A model generated the notes under the pieces. It worked only from the letters and a program-made list of their open reading frames with translations. It searched no databases and had not been told where the DNA came from. 64,000 nt of DNA, taken from Gelria sp. Kuro-4. GTDB lineage: Bacteria; Bacillota; DTU030; DUMP01. Position numbers and translations under genes: made by a program. Of this stretch, positions 25,293 through 34,293 are shown piece after piece; the first letter of the stretch is position 1, and every line of letters begins with the position of its first letter. The stretch covers positions 2,082,001-2,146,000 of the forward strand of contig NZ_AP024619.1 in assembly GCF_019668485.1 (NCBI RefSeq). Reading direction: 5' to 3'.

Positions 25293-25829
25293 CTATGCGA
25301 TGTTTCTCTGCCCCGCCAGAAGCAGGGCGATCAGGGTTTTGGCATCATGGACTTGCCCCCGGGCCACCCAGTCGAGTGCCGTCTTCAAGGGGATACGTCG
25401 CACCTCCAGAAACTCGTCGTCGTCCTTCTCGCCGGACCCTGCCCTTAAACCACGGGCTTCATAAAGATAAAGCACTTCGGAAGAAAAGCCGGGGCTGGAG
25501 TAAAAGCGCGCCAGTTCCTTAAGGTCTCCCGGGGCATAGCCCGTCTCCTCGCTTAACTCGCGGGCGGCACAGACCGCCGGGTCTTCGCCGGGTTCCAGCT
25601 TGCCCGCCGGGATCTCCCAAAGTTCTTCACCCGCGGCATAACGGAACTGCCGTACCAAAAGCAGCGTCTCCGGGTCGGTCCAGGCCAGGACGGCCACCGC
25701 CCCCGGGTGACGTACCACCTCCCGCTGCCCCTCTTTGCCGTTGGGCAGCCGCACCAGCGCTCGCTCCACGCAAAAGATTCGGCCGCGGTACACTTCTTCG
25801 CGCCTGAGGGTTTCTTCCTTAAGCTGCAC
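25293..25829 (-). CDS. nudF: ADP-ribose pyrophosphatase (NUDIX)
   Basis: Hydrolyses ADP-ribose to AMP and ribose-5-phosphate. The NUDIX box runs from GKLEPGEDP to ARELSEETGY (about residues 75-97), followed by FYSSPGFSSEVLYLY. The GTG at 25829 has AGGAG upstream and gives the family start QLKEETLRREEVYRGRIF; the longer frame to 25889 adds a non-family leader. Gene order spoIIM near nudF is common in spore formers. Confidence 0.92.
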   Translation of the reverse strand: MQLKEETLRREEVYRGRIFCVERALVRLPNGKEGQREVVRHPGAVAVLAWTDPETLLLVRQFRYAAGEELWEIPAGKLEPGEDPAVCAARELSEETGYAPGDLKELARFYSSPGFSSEVLYLYEARGLRAGSGEKDDDEFLEVRRIPLKTALDWVARGQVHDAKTLIALLLAGQRNIA

Positions 25830-25921
25830 AGTCAGTTTTCTCCTCTCATAATGCCTTACTTGGGACATAAATAGATACTGAGAACACACGTAACTCAGCC
25901 CAAGAAAAGGAGGCGAGCGCC

Positions 25922-26050
25922 ATCGAAGCGCTTTTCACCCGCCGCGGCGTCGCGTGGAAGGGACGGGCTCGGGAGCTGCTACCCTTCCTTGAGAGCCTCG
26001 GTCCGGCCGGGCTTACGCTCCTGGCTGCCTTGCGCCGCCACCTGGCTTAG
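25922..26050 (+). CDS. possible 42-residue ORF with an ATC start
   Basis: A perfect AAGGAGG site is followed after 8 bases by ATC GAA GCG, and the frame stays open for 42 codons to a TAG. The product would be basic and helical (IEALFTRRG at the start, LTLLAALRRHLA at the end). No ATG, GTG or TTG exists in this frame after the upstream stop. It overlaps the 3' end of the DUF3866 gene on the other strand. Start use is the weak point. Confidence 0.35.
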   Translation: MEALFTRRGVAWKGRARELLPFLESLGPAGLTLLAALRRHLA

Positions 26051-27143
26051 CCAGCTCCCCGGCCACCACGCCGGCCGCGGCCGCCGCCAGGAAAAAGGGC
26101 GGGTCTTCATCGGGGGAACGGCCCATGCTGGTCACCGGGATGCCCAGGGCAGCCAAAAGCTCCAGCCCGGGCTCACCCGCCGCGTAACGCAACTGGTGCC
26201 GGGCCGCGACGCCGGCAGCCGCCAGGCGCTGCCGGACACCTTCCAAGAATCCGGCGTCGGCGGACTGCGGCAGCACCACGGTCGCCGGCGTCTGGGCCAC
26301 CCGGCCCAGGGCGGTTAAGGTGTGATGGCTTACCCCGCGGTGGCGCGGGCGCGGGTCGGCCGCACTGAGCCGCGGCACAGCCACCGCCTGACCGTGGAGC
26401 ACGTTCACCGCATCCACCACCTGGCCCTGTTCCACCCCGGAAAAACCGAAACGCGTGCCCGTGCCGGCAATGCCGGGCCCCATGGCCACAATGGCGACAT
26501 CGGCTTCGAGCGCCCACCGGGCGGCCAGGAGGGCGCTGAAGATGGTGACCGCCTCCCAATCCCCGCCAAACGCCTGTCCAGCGGTCACAACGGCGGTAAG
26601 CAGCCCCTTTGCCTTAAGGGGCGGGATCAAACGGCTAAAGGCCAGGGGCAGCGCCGCGCCATCGGTCATGATGTAGACGATGCGCGCGCCGGAGCCCAGG
26701 ACAGAGTAAGCTCCGGCCGCCGCCGGCGCGACCATGCTGTGCAGCTCCGCCACCACCACCGGCAGCCCGGCAATGCTGTCGCGGTCTCGAAGGATGGCAT
26801 GGTAAGGGCTGGCCTCTTCCTCCACCGCCAGGCAACGCACCTGGCAAGGAGTGTACCGCAGCTTCATGATGTGCCCCGGGGCAAGGCTCCGCCCGGGCGC
26901 GGGACAGCCGGGGCAGGCGTTCAGCACCGCAGTGACAAAGTGGTAGCCGCCCGTTCCCAGCCCCAGGTCGAGCGCGGTGGTATTGAGGGCCACCAGCGAG
27001 CCTGCTTCGGCCCGGCCGGTGAGCTCCGGGTAGTTGAGAGCCAGCGCCTCCCGGCCCCCCAGCTCCACCCGCAGTTCCTGTACCCCCGACGGCAGCTGGC
27101 ATTCTGTTACAACCCTTCCCCAGGTGCGATGCAGGCTTACCAC
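26013..27143 (-). CDS. DUF3866 family protein
   Basis: A 376-residue protein matching the DUF3866 family of Firmicutes and Actinobacteria, function unknown. Landmarks are KLRYTPCQ near residue 93, EEEASPYH near 108, VAELHSM near 132, YIMTDGAALPLAFSRLI near 155 and GPGIAGTGTRFGFSG near 223. The glycine-rich stretches suggest a Rossmann-like fold. Convergent with the possible small ORF and divergent from the NSS transporter. Confidence 0.85.
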   Translation of the reverse strand: MVSLHRTWGRVVTECQLPSGVQELRVELGGREALALNYPELTGRAEAGSLVALNTTALDLGLGTGGYHFVTAVLNACPGCPAPGRSLAPGHIMKLRYTPCQVRCLAVEEEASPYHAILRDRDSIAGLPVVVAELHSMVAPAAAGAYSVLGSGARIVYIMTDGAALPLAFSRLIPPLKAKGLLTAVVTAGQAFGGDWEAVTIFSALLAARWALEADVAIVAMGPGIAGTGTRFGFSGVEQGQVVDAVNVLHGQAVAVPRLSAADPRPRHRGVSHHTLTALGRVAQTPATVVLPQSADAGFLEGVRQRLAAAGVAARHQLRYAAGEPGLELLAALGIPVTSMGRSPDEDPPFFLAAAAAGVVAGELAKPGGGARQPGA

Positions 27144-27419
27144 TGCTTTCCTCTCCTATTTTCGGCATGGCGCCTTGTTCTCCTGCTCGGCGGCTGTGTT
27201 ATCTCTTCCTACGGCCGGAAACGGCGGCAACGGGAAAAATTTTGCCTTTCCCGCCGTGACCCAAGGAGTAATTTTGCCCATAACAAAGAAAACTATAACT
27301 GATTCAGAGCAATTGGTAACATGGGCGATGATGGCCGGCCGGCTAACGAAGGGGGTGAGTAGTCGGATATTTGACGCAAATGCCACAAACCAAGAGGCCA
27401 AGAAAAGGAGGAGAGATCG
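27144..27419. other. intergenic leader of the NSS transporter
   Basis: 276 bases between divergent genes. I see no gene, tRNA or known riboswitch. The right part is AT-richer than its surroundings and contains GGCCGGCCGGC near 27335 and the transporter ribosome site AAAAGGAGGAGAG. No convincing -35/-10 pair was found. Confidence 0.5.
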
Positions 27420-28775
27420 GTGAGTCAAGAGAACGGTACGCGCGAAGGGTTCGCCAGCAAGATCGGTTTTATTTTCGCAGCAGCCGGTTCGGCCATCGGC
27501 CTCGGGAACATCTGGCGCTTCCCCTGGTTGGCCGGGGCCAACGGCGGGGCCGCCTTCCTCGTTATTTATCTTGGGATTGTCATTCTTGTCGGTGTTACCA
27601 TGTTCATGGGCGAGGTCACGCTGGGCCGTTATACGCAGCTTTCCAACGTCGGCGCCTTCAAGAAGGTCGCTCCCGGCTGGACCTGGGTCGGCGGCATGGG
27701 CCTTTTGGCCGGCTTTCTGATTCTTTCCTACTACAGTGTGGTCGGTGGCTGGGTGATTTATTACCTCTTCCGGGCCATCGCCGGTTTCCACATGACCGAC
27801 CCGAAGCTTACGGGAGAACTCTTCGGCAGCTTCATCTCCAATCCGCTTCTGCCTCTCCTCTTCCACGCCATCTTCATGGGCGTCACCATCTGGATCTGCT
27901 ACAACGGCGTGCAGGGCGGCATCGAGAAGTACTCCAACATCATGATGCCTGCTCTCTTCGCCATTGTCATCATCCTGGCTATTCGCTCCCTCACCCTGCC
28001 CGGCGCCGCCAAGGGCCTGCAGTTCTACCTGGTGCCGGACTTCTCCAAGGTCACCGGCAAGACCTTCCTCGACGCCCTGGGCCAGGTGTTCTTCTCCCTT
28101 AGTCTCGGCATGGGCTCCATCCTCACCTACGGCAGCTACCTTAGCAAGAAAGAGAACATCCCGCAGGTCTCCACCATCGTGCCGATCATGGACACGCTGG
28201 TGGCCTTTACGGCCGGCCTGATCATCTTCCCGGCGGTATTTAACTACGGGTTCGAGCCCGCGGCCGGTCCCGGGCTCACCTTCGTTACTCTGCCCGCCGT
28301 CTTTAGCGAAATGCCGCTGGGGAACCTGTTCGGCGGGGCCTTCTTCCTGCTGCTCCTCCTGGCGGCCCTCACCTCCGCCATCTCCCTGCTGGAGCCGCTG
28401 ACGGCGTATATGATGGAAGAGCACGGCTGGCAGCGCAAGCGGGCCACAGTGGTCCTCGGGAGCATCATGTTCGTCATCGGCATCGGCGCTTCCCTCTCCA
28501 TGGGCGTCTGGAGCGGCTTCCAGATTGCCGGCAAGGTATTCTTTGACCAGCTGGACTGGGTGGCGAACAACCTGCTCCTGCCGCTGGGCGGCATGTTCAC
28601 CGCCATTGTCGTCACCTGGATTTGGGGCACCAAGAACGCCCTGCGGGAAGCGACCAACGACGGGACGCTCACCTTCGGGCTGGGCGATTTCTGGGCCAAC
28701 GTGATGCTCAAGTATATCGCCCCCGCACTGGTCGCCTTTCTCTTCCTCGCCGGCTTAGGTGTGTTCAAGTTCTAG
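27420..28775 (+). CDS. sodium-dependent transporter (NSS/SNF family)
   Basis: Sodium-coupled uptake of an amino acid or similar solute (LeuT fold). The first segment has the family signature GSAIGLGNIWRFPW at about residues 23-36, followed by GANGGAAFL. About 11-12 hydrophobic segments in 451 residues. GTG start at 27420 behind AAAAGGAGG. Substrate cannot be told from sequence alone; tryptophan, tyrosine and branched amino acids are known for the family. Confidence 0.92.
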   Translation: MSQENGTREGFASKIGFIFAAAGSAIGLGNIWRFPWLAGANGGAAFLVIYLGIVILVGVTMFMGEVTLGRYTQLSNVGAFKKVAPGWTWVGGMGLLAGFLILSYYSVVGGWVIYYLFRAIAGFHMTDPKLTGELFGSFISNPLLPLLFHAIFMGVTIWICYNGVQGGIEKYSNIMMPALFAIVIILAIRSLTLPGAAKGLQFYLVPDFSKVTGKTFLDALGQVFFSLSLGMGSILTYGSYLSKKENIPQVSTIVPIMDTLVAFTAGLIIFPAVFNYGFEPAAGPGLTFVTLPAVFSEMPLGNLFGGAFFLLLLLAALTSAISLLEPLTAYMMEEHGWQRKRATVVLGSIMFVIGIGASLSMGVWSGFQIAGKVFFDQLDWVANNLLLPLGGMFTAIVVTWIWGTKNALREATNDGTLTFGLGDFWANVMLKYIAPALVAFLFLAGLGVFKF

Positions 28776-28803
28776 TTCTAGCAACTCTTACAGCGTTTAC
28801 TGC

Positions 28804-28836
28804 AAGCAGCGCCGCCCGCGCTGCTTCTTTTTTTTA
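28804..28836 (+). terminator. intrinsic terminator after the NSS transporter
   Basis: AAGCAGCGC, five-base loop, GCGCTGCTT and then C followed by a run of T. Starts 29 bases past the stop. Confidence 0.92.
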
Positions 28837-28907
28837 CGCCCGGCGGCGGAATGGGCCTTCGCCTCCGCGGTTAAATTAAGGCTAGAATGCAAAGAGGAGG
28901 TAGTAAG

Positions 28908-29300
28908 ATGCCAAATCCAAGCGTGAAGTGTGAAGTTAACACCTGCACCCACTGGCTGCCGGGCGACCTTTGTTCCGCCGCCAACATCGACATCTTGCAT
29001 GAAGAAGAAGGCAAGATGGCTCAGCAAAAGGAACAGACCGAGTGTAAAACCTTTGCCCACCGCCGCGGCCTGGCCAACATGCTCGGCTCGCTGGATAACG
29101 TCAACTGGGGCGGGATGCTCACCGGCGTGTTCCGCGACGGGGTGCAGATTACGCCGAGCGTCACCTGTGTGGTCGACAGCTGTAAGTACTGGGCGGAAGG
29201 CAACCTCTGTGCGGCAGACTCTATCTTCGTCTCGGGCAATGGTGCCACCGAGTGCCAGGCCACGAACTGCGACACCTACGCCAATAACAACCAGGGCTAG
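28908..29300 (+). CDS. protein with two DUF1540 domains
   Basis: 130 residues with two copies of a short cysteine motif: VKCEVNTCTHWLPGDLC at residues 6-22 and VTCVVDSCKYWAEGNLC near 84-100, each followed by a further cysteine-containing stretch. DUF1540 proteins are frequent in spore formers and probably bind metal; the role is unknown. The ATG at 28908 has AGAGGAGG before it. Monocistronic, ended by a strong terminator. Confidence 0.88.
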   Translation: MPNPSVKCEVNTCTHWLPGDLCSAANIDILHEEEGKMAQQKEQTECKTFAHRRGLANMLGSLDNVNWGGMLTGVFRDGVQITPSVTCVVDSCKYWAEGNLCAADSIFVSGNGATECQATNCDTYANNNQG

Positions 29301-29340
29301 CCAGCCCCTGCGCTCAAGCCTGAGGCGGACAGGTCACAAA

Positions 29341-29374
29341 AAAGAAAGCCTGGGTTTAAACCCAGGCATTTTTG
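29341..29374. terminator. bidirectional terminator
   Basis: GCCTGGGTTTAAACCCAGGC, a perfect palindrome, with ATTTTTG on the right and a run of A on the left. It can end the DUF1540 gene on the plus strand and the M18 peptidase gene on the minus strand. Confidence 0.88.
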
Positions 29375-29433
29375 TCCTCATATGAACCGGCCCGCCGGGC
29401 CACTGCCCGCACGGCACATCATGACGGACCAGC

Positions 29434-30861
29434 TTATTTTTCCGGCTCCCAGAAAACCTTGTACGCCCGGTAGGCCATGTAGACATCCACCTTGCTCGCC
29501 ACCTCAAACGGCGAGTGCATGCTGAGGATGGCCACCCCGGCATCGATAACGTCCATCCCCAGGTCAGCCAGGAACTGCGCGATGGTCCCGCCGCCGCCTT
29601 CATCTACCTTACCCAGTTCCCCCGGTTGCCAGGCGACGTTGTGCCGGTTGAGGAGGTCGCGCACCGCGGCGGTAAACTCAGCGCTGGCTTCGCTGGAGCC
29701 GCTCTTGCCGCGCGCTCCGGTGTATTTGCTGAGGTTGATGCCGTAGCCCAAGAGGGCGGAGTTGCGCTTGTCGCTTACCTCCTGGTACGAAGGATCGAGC
29801 GCTGCGTTGACGTCGGCCGAAAGCGCCTCTCCGCGCGCCAGCGCCTGCCGTACCGCCAGGTCCACCGACTCTGCGCCCTCCCGGTGTGCCAGGTCGGCCA
29901 GCACGTTTTCGAAGAAGCGCGAACGCGCGCCCGTGTTGCCCATGCTGCCCACTTCCTCTTTATCGGTAAACAGGCAGATGGCCGTTTTCGCTGGCTGGCG
30001 CACCTCGAGCAGGCCCCGCAAGCTGGTATAGGCCGAGATGCGGTCGTCCTGGCCGTAAGCCCCCACCATGCTGCGGTCGAAGCCGACATCGCGCGCCGCG
30101 CCGGCGGGAACCGCCTCCAGCTCGGCGCTGATGAAGTCTTCTTCCCTGATACCGTAGGTGTCCCTAAGGAGCTTTAAGACGGCCAGCTTGATCCGTTCTT
30201 TGACGTCTTCCTCCTCCGGGTAGGGCAGGTTTCCGACCACGATGTTAAGTGCTTCGCCGCTGACCACTTCCTTGGCCTTTTTTTCCATCTGTTCGTAGGC
30301 CAGGTGCGGCAGGAGGTCGGTGACGCAAAACACCGGGTCGCCCGCCTCTTCACCCAGACGGATGTCCCGCCGCCGGCCGTCCGAGAGCACCACCAGGCCG
30401 TGCAGTGCCAGGGGATGCACCGGCCACTGGTACTTCTTAATGCCGCCGTAATAATGCGTCTTGAGAAGGGCCAGGCCTTCTTCTTCGTACAGGGGGCGCG
30501 GCTTAAGATCCAGCCGGGGGGAATCGATGTGCGAACCCACCAAGCGGAAACCAGCGCTAATAGGCTCCCGGCCGACCACCACCAGAGCAGCGCTCCGGCC
30601 CCGGTTGTTGTAGTAAAGCCTTGTCCCCGGCGTCAGGCGGCCCGGAACTTTCTCGGCCGGGCGAAAGCCCTGCTTTTCCGCCTCGCTGAGGATCAAAGCA
30701 TTGGCTTCGCGCTCCGTTTTGGCGGCCGTGAGAAAGGCCTTGTAACCTTCGGCCAGCGTAAAAACCCGCTGGCGCTCTTCTCCCTTCAGGCGGTCCCAAG
30801 CCGGTTTAGGCTTATAGGCCAGTTCTTCAAACAGTTTCTTCCCTGCACTGGCTTCTTGCAT
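29434..30861 (-). CDS. M18 family aminopeptidase
   Basis: Zinc aminopeptidase acting on small peptides in the cytoplasm. Metal-site motifs are SHIDSPRLDLKP near residues 110-121 (His111, Asp113), DKEEVGSMGNTGARS near 300 and the C-terminal MHSPFEVAS near 452. 475 residues, normal length. ATG start with GAGGAGGGATAC upstream. Divergent from the APC permease, which could import its products or their amino acids. Confidence 0.93.
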   Translation of the reverse strand: MQEASAGKKLFEELAYKPKPAWDRLKGEERQRVFTLAEGYKAFLTAAKTEREANALILSEAEKQGFRPAEKVPGRLTPGTRLYYNNRGRSAALVVVGREPISAGFRLVGSHIDSPRLDLKPRPLYEEEGLALLKTHYYGGIKKYQWPVHPLALHGLVVLSDGRRRDIRLGEEAGDPVFCVTDLLPHLAYEQMEKKAKEVVSGEALNIVVGNLPYPEEEDVKERIKLAVLKLLRDTYGIREEDFISAELEAVPAGAARDVGFDRSMVGAYGQDDRISAYTSLRGLLEVRQPAKTAICLFTDKEEVGSMGNTGARSRFFENVLADLAHREGAESVDLAVRQALARGEALSADVNAALDPSYQEVSDKRNSALLGYGINLSKYTGARGKSGSSEASAEFTAAVRDLLNRHNVAWQPGELGKVDEGGGGTIAQFLADLGMDVIDAGVAILSMHSPFEVASKVDVYMAYRAYKVFWEPEK

Positions 30862-31008
30862 GCTGTATCCCTCCTCGTGTTATCCCCTTTAGTTTACCAC
30901 AATCCACCAGCATTCACACCCCCCGGCGGCAAGCTCCCCCGGGGCATGCGGCCGGCAACGCCGTGGACATATTAAGGGTAAGAAGAAACGGCTGGGGAGG
31001 CTGGTACG

Positions 31009-32490
31009 GTGAACGGTTGGCGGCGAATGTTTCAGCGCAAACCGGTGGAGGTGTTGCTCCAGGAAGGGCGCGCCCGCGGCGGCCTGAAGCGCACCCTGGG
31101 TGCGCTCGATCTGGTGGCCCTGGGTGTCGGGGGCATCATCGGCACCGGCATCTTCGTGCTCACCGGGGTTGCCGCCGCCCGCTACGCCGGACCCGGCCTG
31201 GCTGTATCCTTCCTCATCTCCGGTACGGCGGCCGGGCTGGCGGCCCTGGTTTACGCTGAGTTTGCTTCGATGCTTCCGGCGGCCGGGAGTGCCTACACCT
31301 ATACGTACGCCTCCCTGGGCGAACTGCCCGCCTGGCTGATCGGCTGGAACCTCATTCTGGAATACATCGTGGCCTCGGCCGCCGTGGCCATCGGCTGGGG
31401 CTCGTATCTTGCCGACCTGCTGCGCTCTTTTGGGCTTATCCTCCCGAAAGCGTTTACCGCCGGCCCGCTCGCGGGCGGCGTACTCAACCTGCCCCCGGTT
31501 TTCATCATCGCCCTGGTGGCCGCGATCGGCATTACCGGCACGCGCCGCAGCGCCAACCTGACGCACCTGATGGTCACCTTAAAGCTCGGGGTTGTCCTCC
31601 TTTTCATCATTCTCGGGGCCACCCGTATCAATTCGGCCAACTGGCGTCCCTTTTTCCCCTTCGGTCCCGCGGGCGTAATGCACGGCGCAGCCATCATCTT
31701 TTTCGCCTATGTCGGCTTTGACGCCGTAGCCGCCGCCGGCGAGGAAGTAAAGAATCCCCGCCGCGACCTTACCATAGGGATAATCGGCTCCCTGGTGCTT
31801 TCCACAGTCCTTTACGTACTGGTGACCCTGGTACTCACCGGCATGGTTCACTACCCGCGCCTCAACACGGCTTCCCCCATTGCCACCGCCCTCCTCAGCG
31901 CCGGCATGGGCTGGGCCTCGGCCCTTGTCGCCATTGGTGCCCTGGCCGGGCTCACCAGTGTTCTTTTGGCCAACCTCTTCGCCCAGAGCCGCGTGTTTTT
32001 TGCCATGGGACGCGACGGCCTGCTGCCACCTCTTTTCGCCAGCTTAAGCTCCCGGTTTAAAACCCCCGCAGCCAGCCTCGGCATTATCGCCGCCGGTGTA
32101 ACTTCGCTGGCGGCCCTCATTCCCGTGGAAGTGGTGGCGCAGTTGGCCAACATCGGCACCCTGTCGGCCTTTCTCTTTGTCTCGGCCGGGCTTCTGGTCC
32201 TGCGCCGGCGCTATCCGCAGCTACCTCGCCCCTTTAAGACTCCCTTTGTTCCCTGGACGCCTCTTCTTGCCATGGCCTTTTCCCTCTACTTAATAGCAAA
32301 CCTACCGCCCGTCACCTGGATCCGGCTGGCGCTCTGGCTGGCCGTGGGCATCGCCGTGTACCTCTTTTATGGTTACCGGCACAGCAAAAGGCTGCCCGTC
32401 GAGCCGGCGGCGGGCTACCCCTTGGTACCCGAGCCTGCAGCCAAGCCCCTGCCGAATGAAAGCGAACCAGAGCAAAAGAAATCCTCCTAA
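31009..32490 (+). CDS. APC superfamily amino acid permease
   Basis: Cationic-amino-acid-type transporter by resemblance to the YfnA/CAT group: GVGGIIGTGIFVLTGVAA at about 39-56 in segment 1, an EFASMLPAAGSAYTY stretch near 84, and ANLFAQSRVFFAMGRDG near 321. About 12-14 segments in 493 residues. GTG start at 31009. The hydrophilic tail (last 40 residues) is lysine- and glutamate-rich and probably cytosolic. Confidence 0.9.
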   Translation: MNGWRRMFQRKPVEVLLQEGRARGGLKRTLGALDLVALGVGGIIGTGIFVLTGVAAARYAGPGLAVSFLISGTAAGLAALVYAEFASMLPAAGSAYTYTYASLGELPAWLIGWNLILEYIVASAAVAIGWGSYLADLLRSFGLILPKAFTAGPLAGGVLNLPPVFIIALVAAIGITGTRRSANLTHLMVTLKLGVVLLFIILGATRINSANWRPFFPFGPAGVMHGAAIIFFAYVGFDAVAAAGEEVKNPRRDLTIGIIGSLVLSTVLYVLVTLVLTGMVHYPRLNTASPIATALLSAGMGWASALVAIGALAGLTSVLLANLFAQSRVFFAMGRDGLLPPLFASLSSRFKTPAASLGIIAAGVTSLAALIPVEVVAQLANIGTLSAFLFVSAGLLVLRRRYPQLPRPFKTPFVPWTPLLAMAFSLYLIANLPPVTWIRLALWLAVGIAVYLFYGYRHSKRLPVEPAAGYPLVPEPAAKPLPNESEPEQKKSS

Positions 32491-32513
32491 ATTTTTCCTA
32501 CAAGGGAGGATTT
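32479..32513 (+). terminator. probable terminator of the APC permease
   Basis: AAATCCTCC pairs with GGAGGATTT across a 17-base loop; the following sequence is T- and C-rich. It overlaps the stop codon of the permease. Confidence 0.6.
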
Positions 32514-32667
32514 CCTTTGTCCTTTGTCAAAAGATATGTCAAAAAGAGGCAGCATACAATTAATTAGGGCTTGCGGAAGGCCCCAGTCTTTTCGAAAGGA
32601 GGGATGCGAAAAGCGTCAGGAACCGTAAGCGTAAAAGGGCAGGACCAAGAAAAGGGGGCGAGATTCC

Positions 32668-34050
32668 GTGCTGGCGACTTTGTACCGTATCAGCGACTTC
32701 TTGTGGGGTTGGCCGCTCATCATCATTATCGTGGCAGTGTCTTTGACCTTCTCTTTTCGGTTGCACTTCATCCAGTTTACCAAGCTGGGCTGGATTCTAA
32801 AGAACACCCTGTTTAAGATGTTCGATCGCCGGACCGAAGGCGAAGGAAACCTGACGCCCTTCCAAGCTGCGGCCACCGCCCTCTCGGCCACCATCGGCGT
32901 GGGCAACATAGCGGGCGTAGGCATGGCCATCGGCCTGGGTGGGCCGGGCGCAGTCTTTTGGATGTGGGTGGTGGCCCTCTTTGCCATGATCAATAAGTAC
33001 GCCGAGATTGTACTGGGGCTCACTTATCGCATCAAAGACCCCGAGACCGGCATCTACCGCGGCGGCGGCATGTACTACATTACACGTGGGCTCGGGCTGC
33101 AGTGGAAGTGGTTGGCTTTTATTTTTGCCATCATGTTCGCCTTTATGTTCTTCGTCTTCGGCTTTGTACAATCGAACACCCTGGCCCTTACCCTGCAGAG
33201 TTCCTTCGGCCTGCCCACGCTCGCCGGCGGCATTCTCATCGCCGTCCTGGCCGGTCTGGTAATCATCGGCGGGGTAAAGCGCATCGGTGAAGTGGCAGAA
33301 AAGGTTGTTCCCTTCATGGCCTTTTTCTACGCGCTGGGCGCTTTAGTTATTATCCTGATGAACGCCGGCCGGATCCCCGAGGTCTTCGGGCAAATCTTTC
33401 GCGACGCCTTCACCGGTGCGGCGGCGGCCGGCGGCTTCGCTGGCTCCACGGCCATGCTGGCCATTCGCCACGGGTTCGCCCGCGGCATTTTCTCCAATGA
33501 AGGCGGGATGGGTTCGGCGCCCGTGGCCCACTCCACCGCCACCGTCAACCACCCGGTGCGCCAGGGCATCTGGGGCGTGTTTGAGGTCTTCCTGGATACC
33601 ATCGTGGTCTGCTCAGCCACGGCGCTGGTGATCATGTTCACCGGTGCGCTGCCGAGCGGCCTCCTCGGCGTGGAGCTCACCAAGCATGCCTTTAACACCG
33701 GCCTGCCGGTGGTGGGCAACATCATCGTCACCGTGGGCATCCTTCTCTTCGCCTATACCACCGCGCTCACCAATGAATTCTACTGCGAAACCGGTATCGC
33801 CTACGCCCTGGGCAATAAAGCCGCCGTGGTCATTCGCTACCTTTACATCATCGGCCTGGTGTACGGGGCGGTAGGCGGCCTGCAGCACATCTGGGGCCTG
33901 GCCGATTTCTTCATGGCCATCGTGGTGATCATCAACCTCCTCGTCATCTTCTCCCTGCGGCGGAAGGTGTGGGAAGCCACCTACGATTTCTTCTGGCGGG
34001 CCCCAGACGAACCCAGCCAACTGAAGTGGAGCGGTACCCTACTGGAATAA
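32668..34050 (+). CDS. alanine/glycine:cation symporter (AGCS family)
   Basis: Imports alanine or glycine with Na+ or H+. Family motifs: FQAAATALSATIGVGNIAGV near residues 66-85, GGPGAVFWMWV near 91, and GFARGIFSNEGGMGSAPVAH near 269. 460 residues, about 10-11 segments. GTG start at 32668 with AAAAGGGGGCGAG upstream. A 177-base leader precedes it; no riboswitch was recognised there. Confidence 0.94.
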   Translation: MLATLYRISDFLWGWPLIIIIVAVSLTFSFRLHFIQFTKLGWILKNTLFKMFDRRTEGEGNLTPFQAAATALSATIGVGNIAGVGMAIGLGGPGAVFWMWVVALFAMINKYAEIVLGLTYRIKDPETGIYRGGGMYYITRGLGLQWKWLAFIFAIMFAFMFFVFGFVQSNTLALTLQSSFGLPTLAGGILIAVLAGLVIIGGVKRIGEVAEKVVPFMAFFYALGALVIILMNAGRIPEVFGQIFRDAFTGAAAAGGFAGSTAMLAIRHGFARGIFSNEGGMGSAPVAHSTATVNHPVRQGIWGVFEVFLDTIVVCSATALVIMFTGALPSGLLGVELTKHAFNTGLPVVGNIIVTVGILLFAYTTALTNEFYCETGIAYALGNKAAVVIRYLYIIGLVYGAVGGLQHIWGLADFFMAIVVIINLLVIFSLRRKVWEATYDFFWRAPDEPSQLKWSGTLLE

Positions 34051-34070
34051 ACCCGGCAAAGAACAATCCC

Positions 34071-34104
34071 AAGGCCCCTGTGGCAGCCACAGGGGCCCTT
34101 ATAC
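34071..34104 (+). terminator. hairpin after the AGCS symporter
   Basis: AAGGCCCCTGTGG, CAG loop, CCACAGGGGCCCTT: a 12-13 pair stem 20 bases beyond the stop. The following TTATA is a weak T-run. Confidence 0.7.
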
Positions 34105-34149
34105 ATGAATTCACGCCGCTGGGCAACAATACCAACAGGAGGTGAGAAC

Positions 34150-34254
34150 GTGGCCGAGAAGAAGGAGCGCGGTGCCAAAAAGAAGGCAGGGCAAGCCAAA
34201 AAGGCCCGGACGCCCGCCTCCCCTACTCCTAAGGACAGCTTCGACGTTAAGTAA
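34150..34254 (+). CDS. 34-residue lysine-rich small protein
   Basis: GTG start with AGGAGGTGAGAAC before it, open to TAA at 34252-34254, and an intrinsic terminator straight after. The product is nearly all Lys, Ala, Gly, Pro and Ser (GAKKKAGQAKKARTP in the middle) with an acidic, aromatic end DSFDVK. It has its own ribosome site and terminator, so it looks real. I do not recognise the family; a nucleic-acid-binding or spore-type small protein is conceivable but unproven. Confidence 0.6.
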   Translation: MAEKKERGAKKKAGQAKKARTPASPTPKDSFDVK

Positions 34255-34279
34255 GAGGCCCCGCACGGGGCCTCTTCTT
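34253..34279 (+). terminator. intrinsic terminator after the 34-residue gene
   Basis: AAGAGGCCCC-GCAC-GGGGCCTCTT followed by CTTA. The stem begins at the stop codon of the small gene. Confidence 0.8.
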
Positions 34280-34293
34280 ACGCCTTTTTCGTA

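Noticed and set aside
27156-28424. A minus-strand open frame of 422 codons, very rich in Gly, Glu and Asp
   Set aside because: It is opposite the NSS transporter and its odd composition follows from the hydrophobic codons on the other strand.
32514-32667. A possible riboswitch before the AGCS symporter
   Set aside because: GAAAAGCG and GGGCAGGACC repeats look structured, but no glycine, c-di-GMP or other known aptamer core is present.
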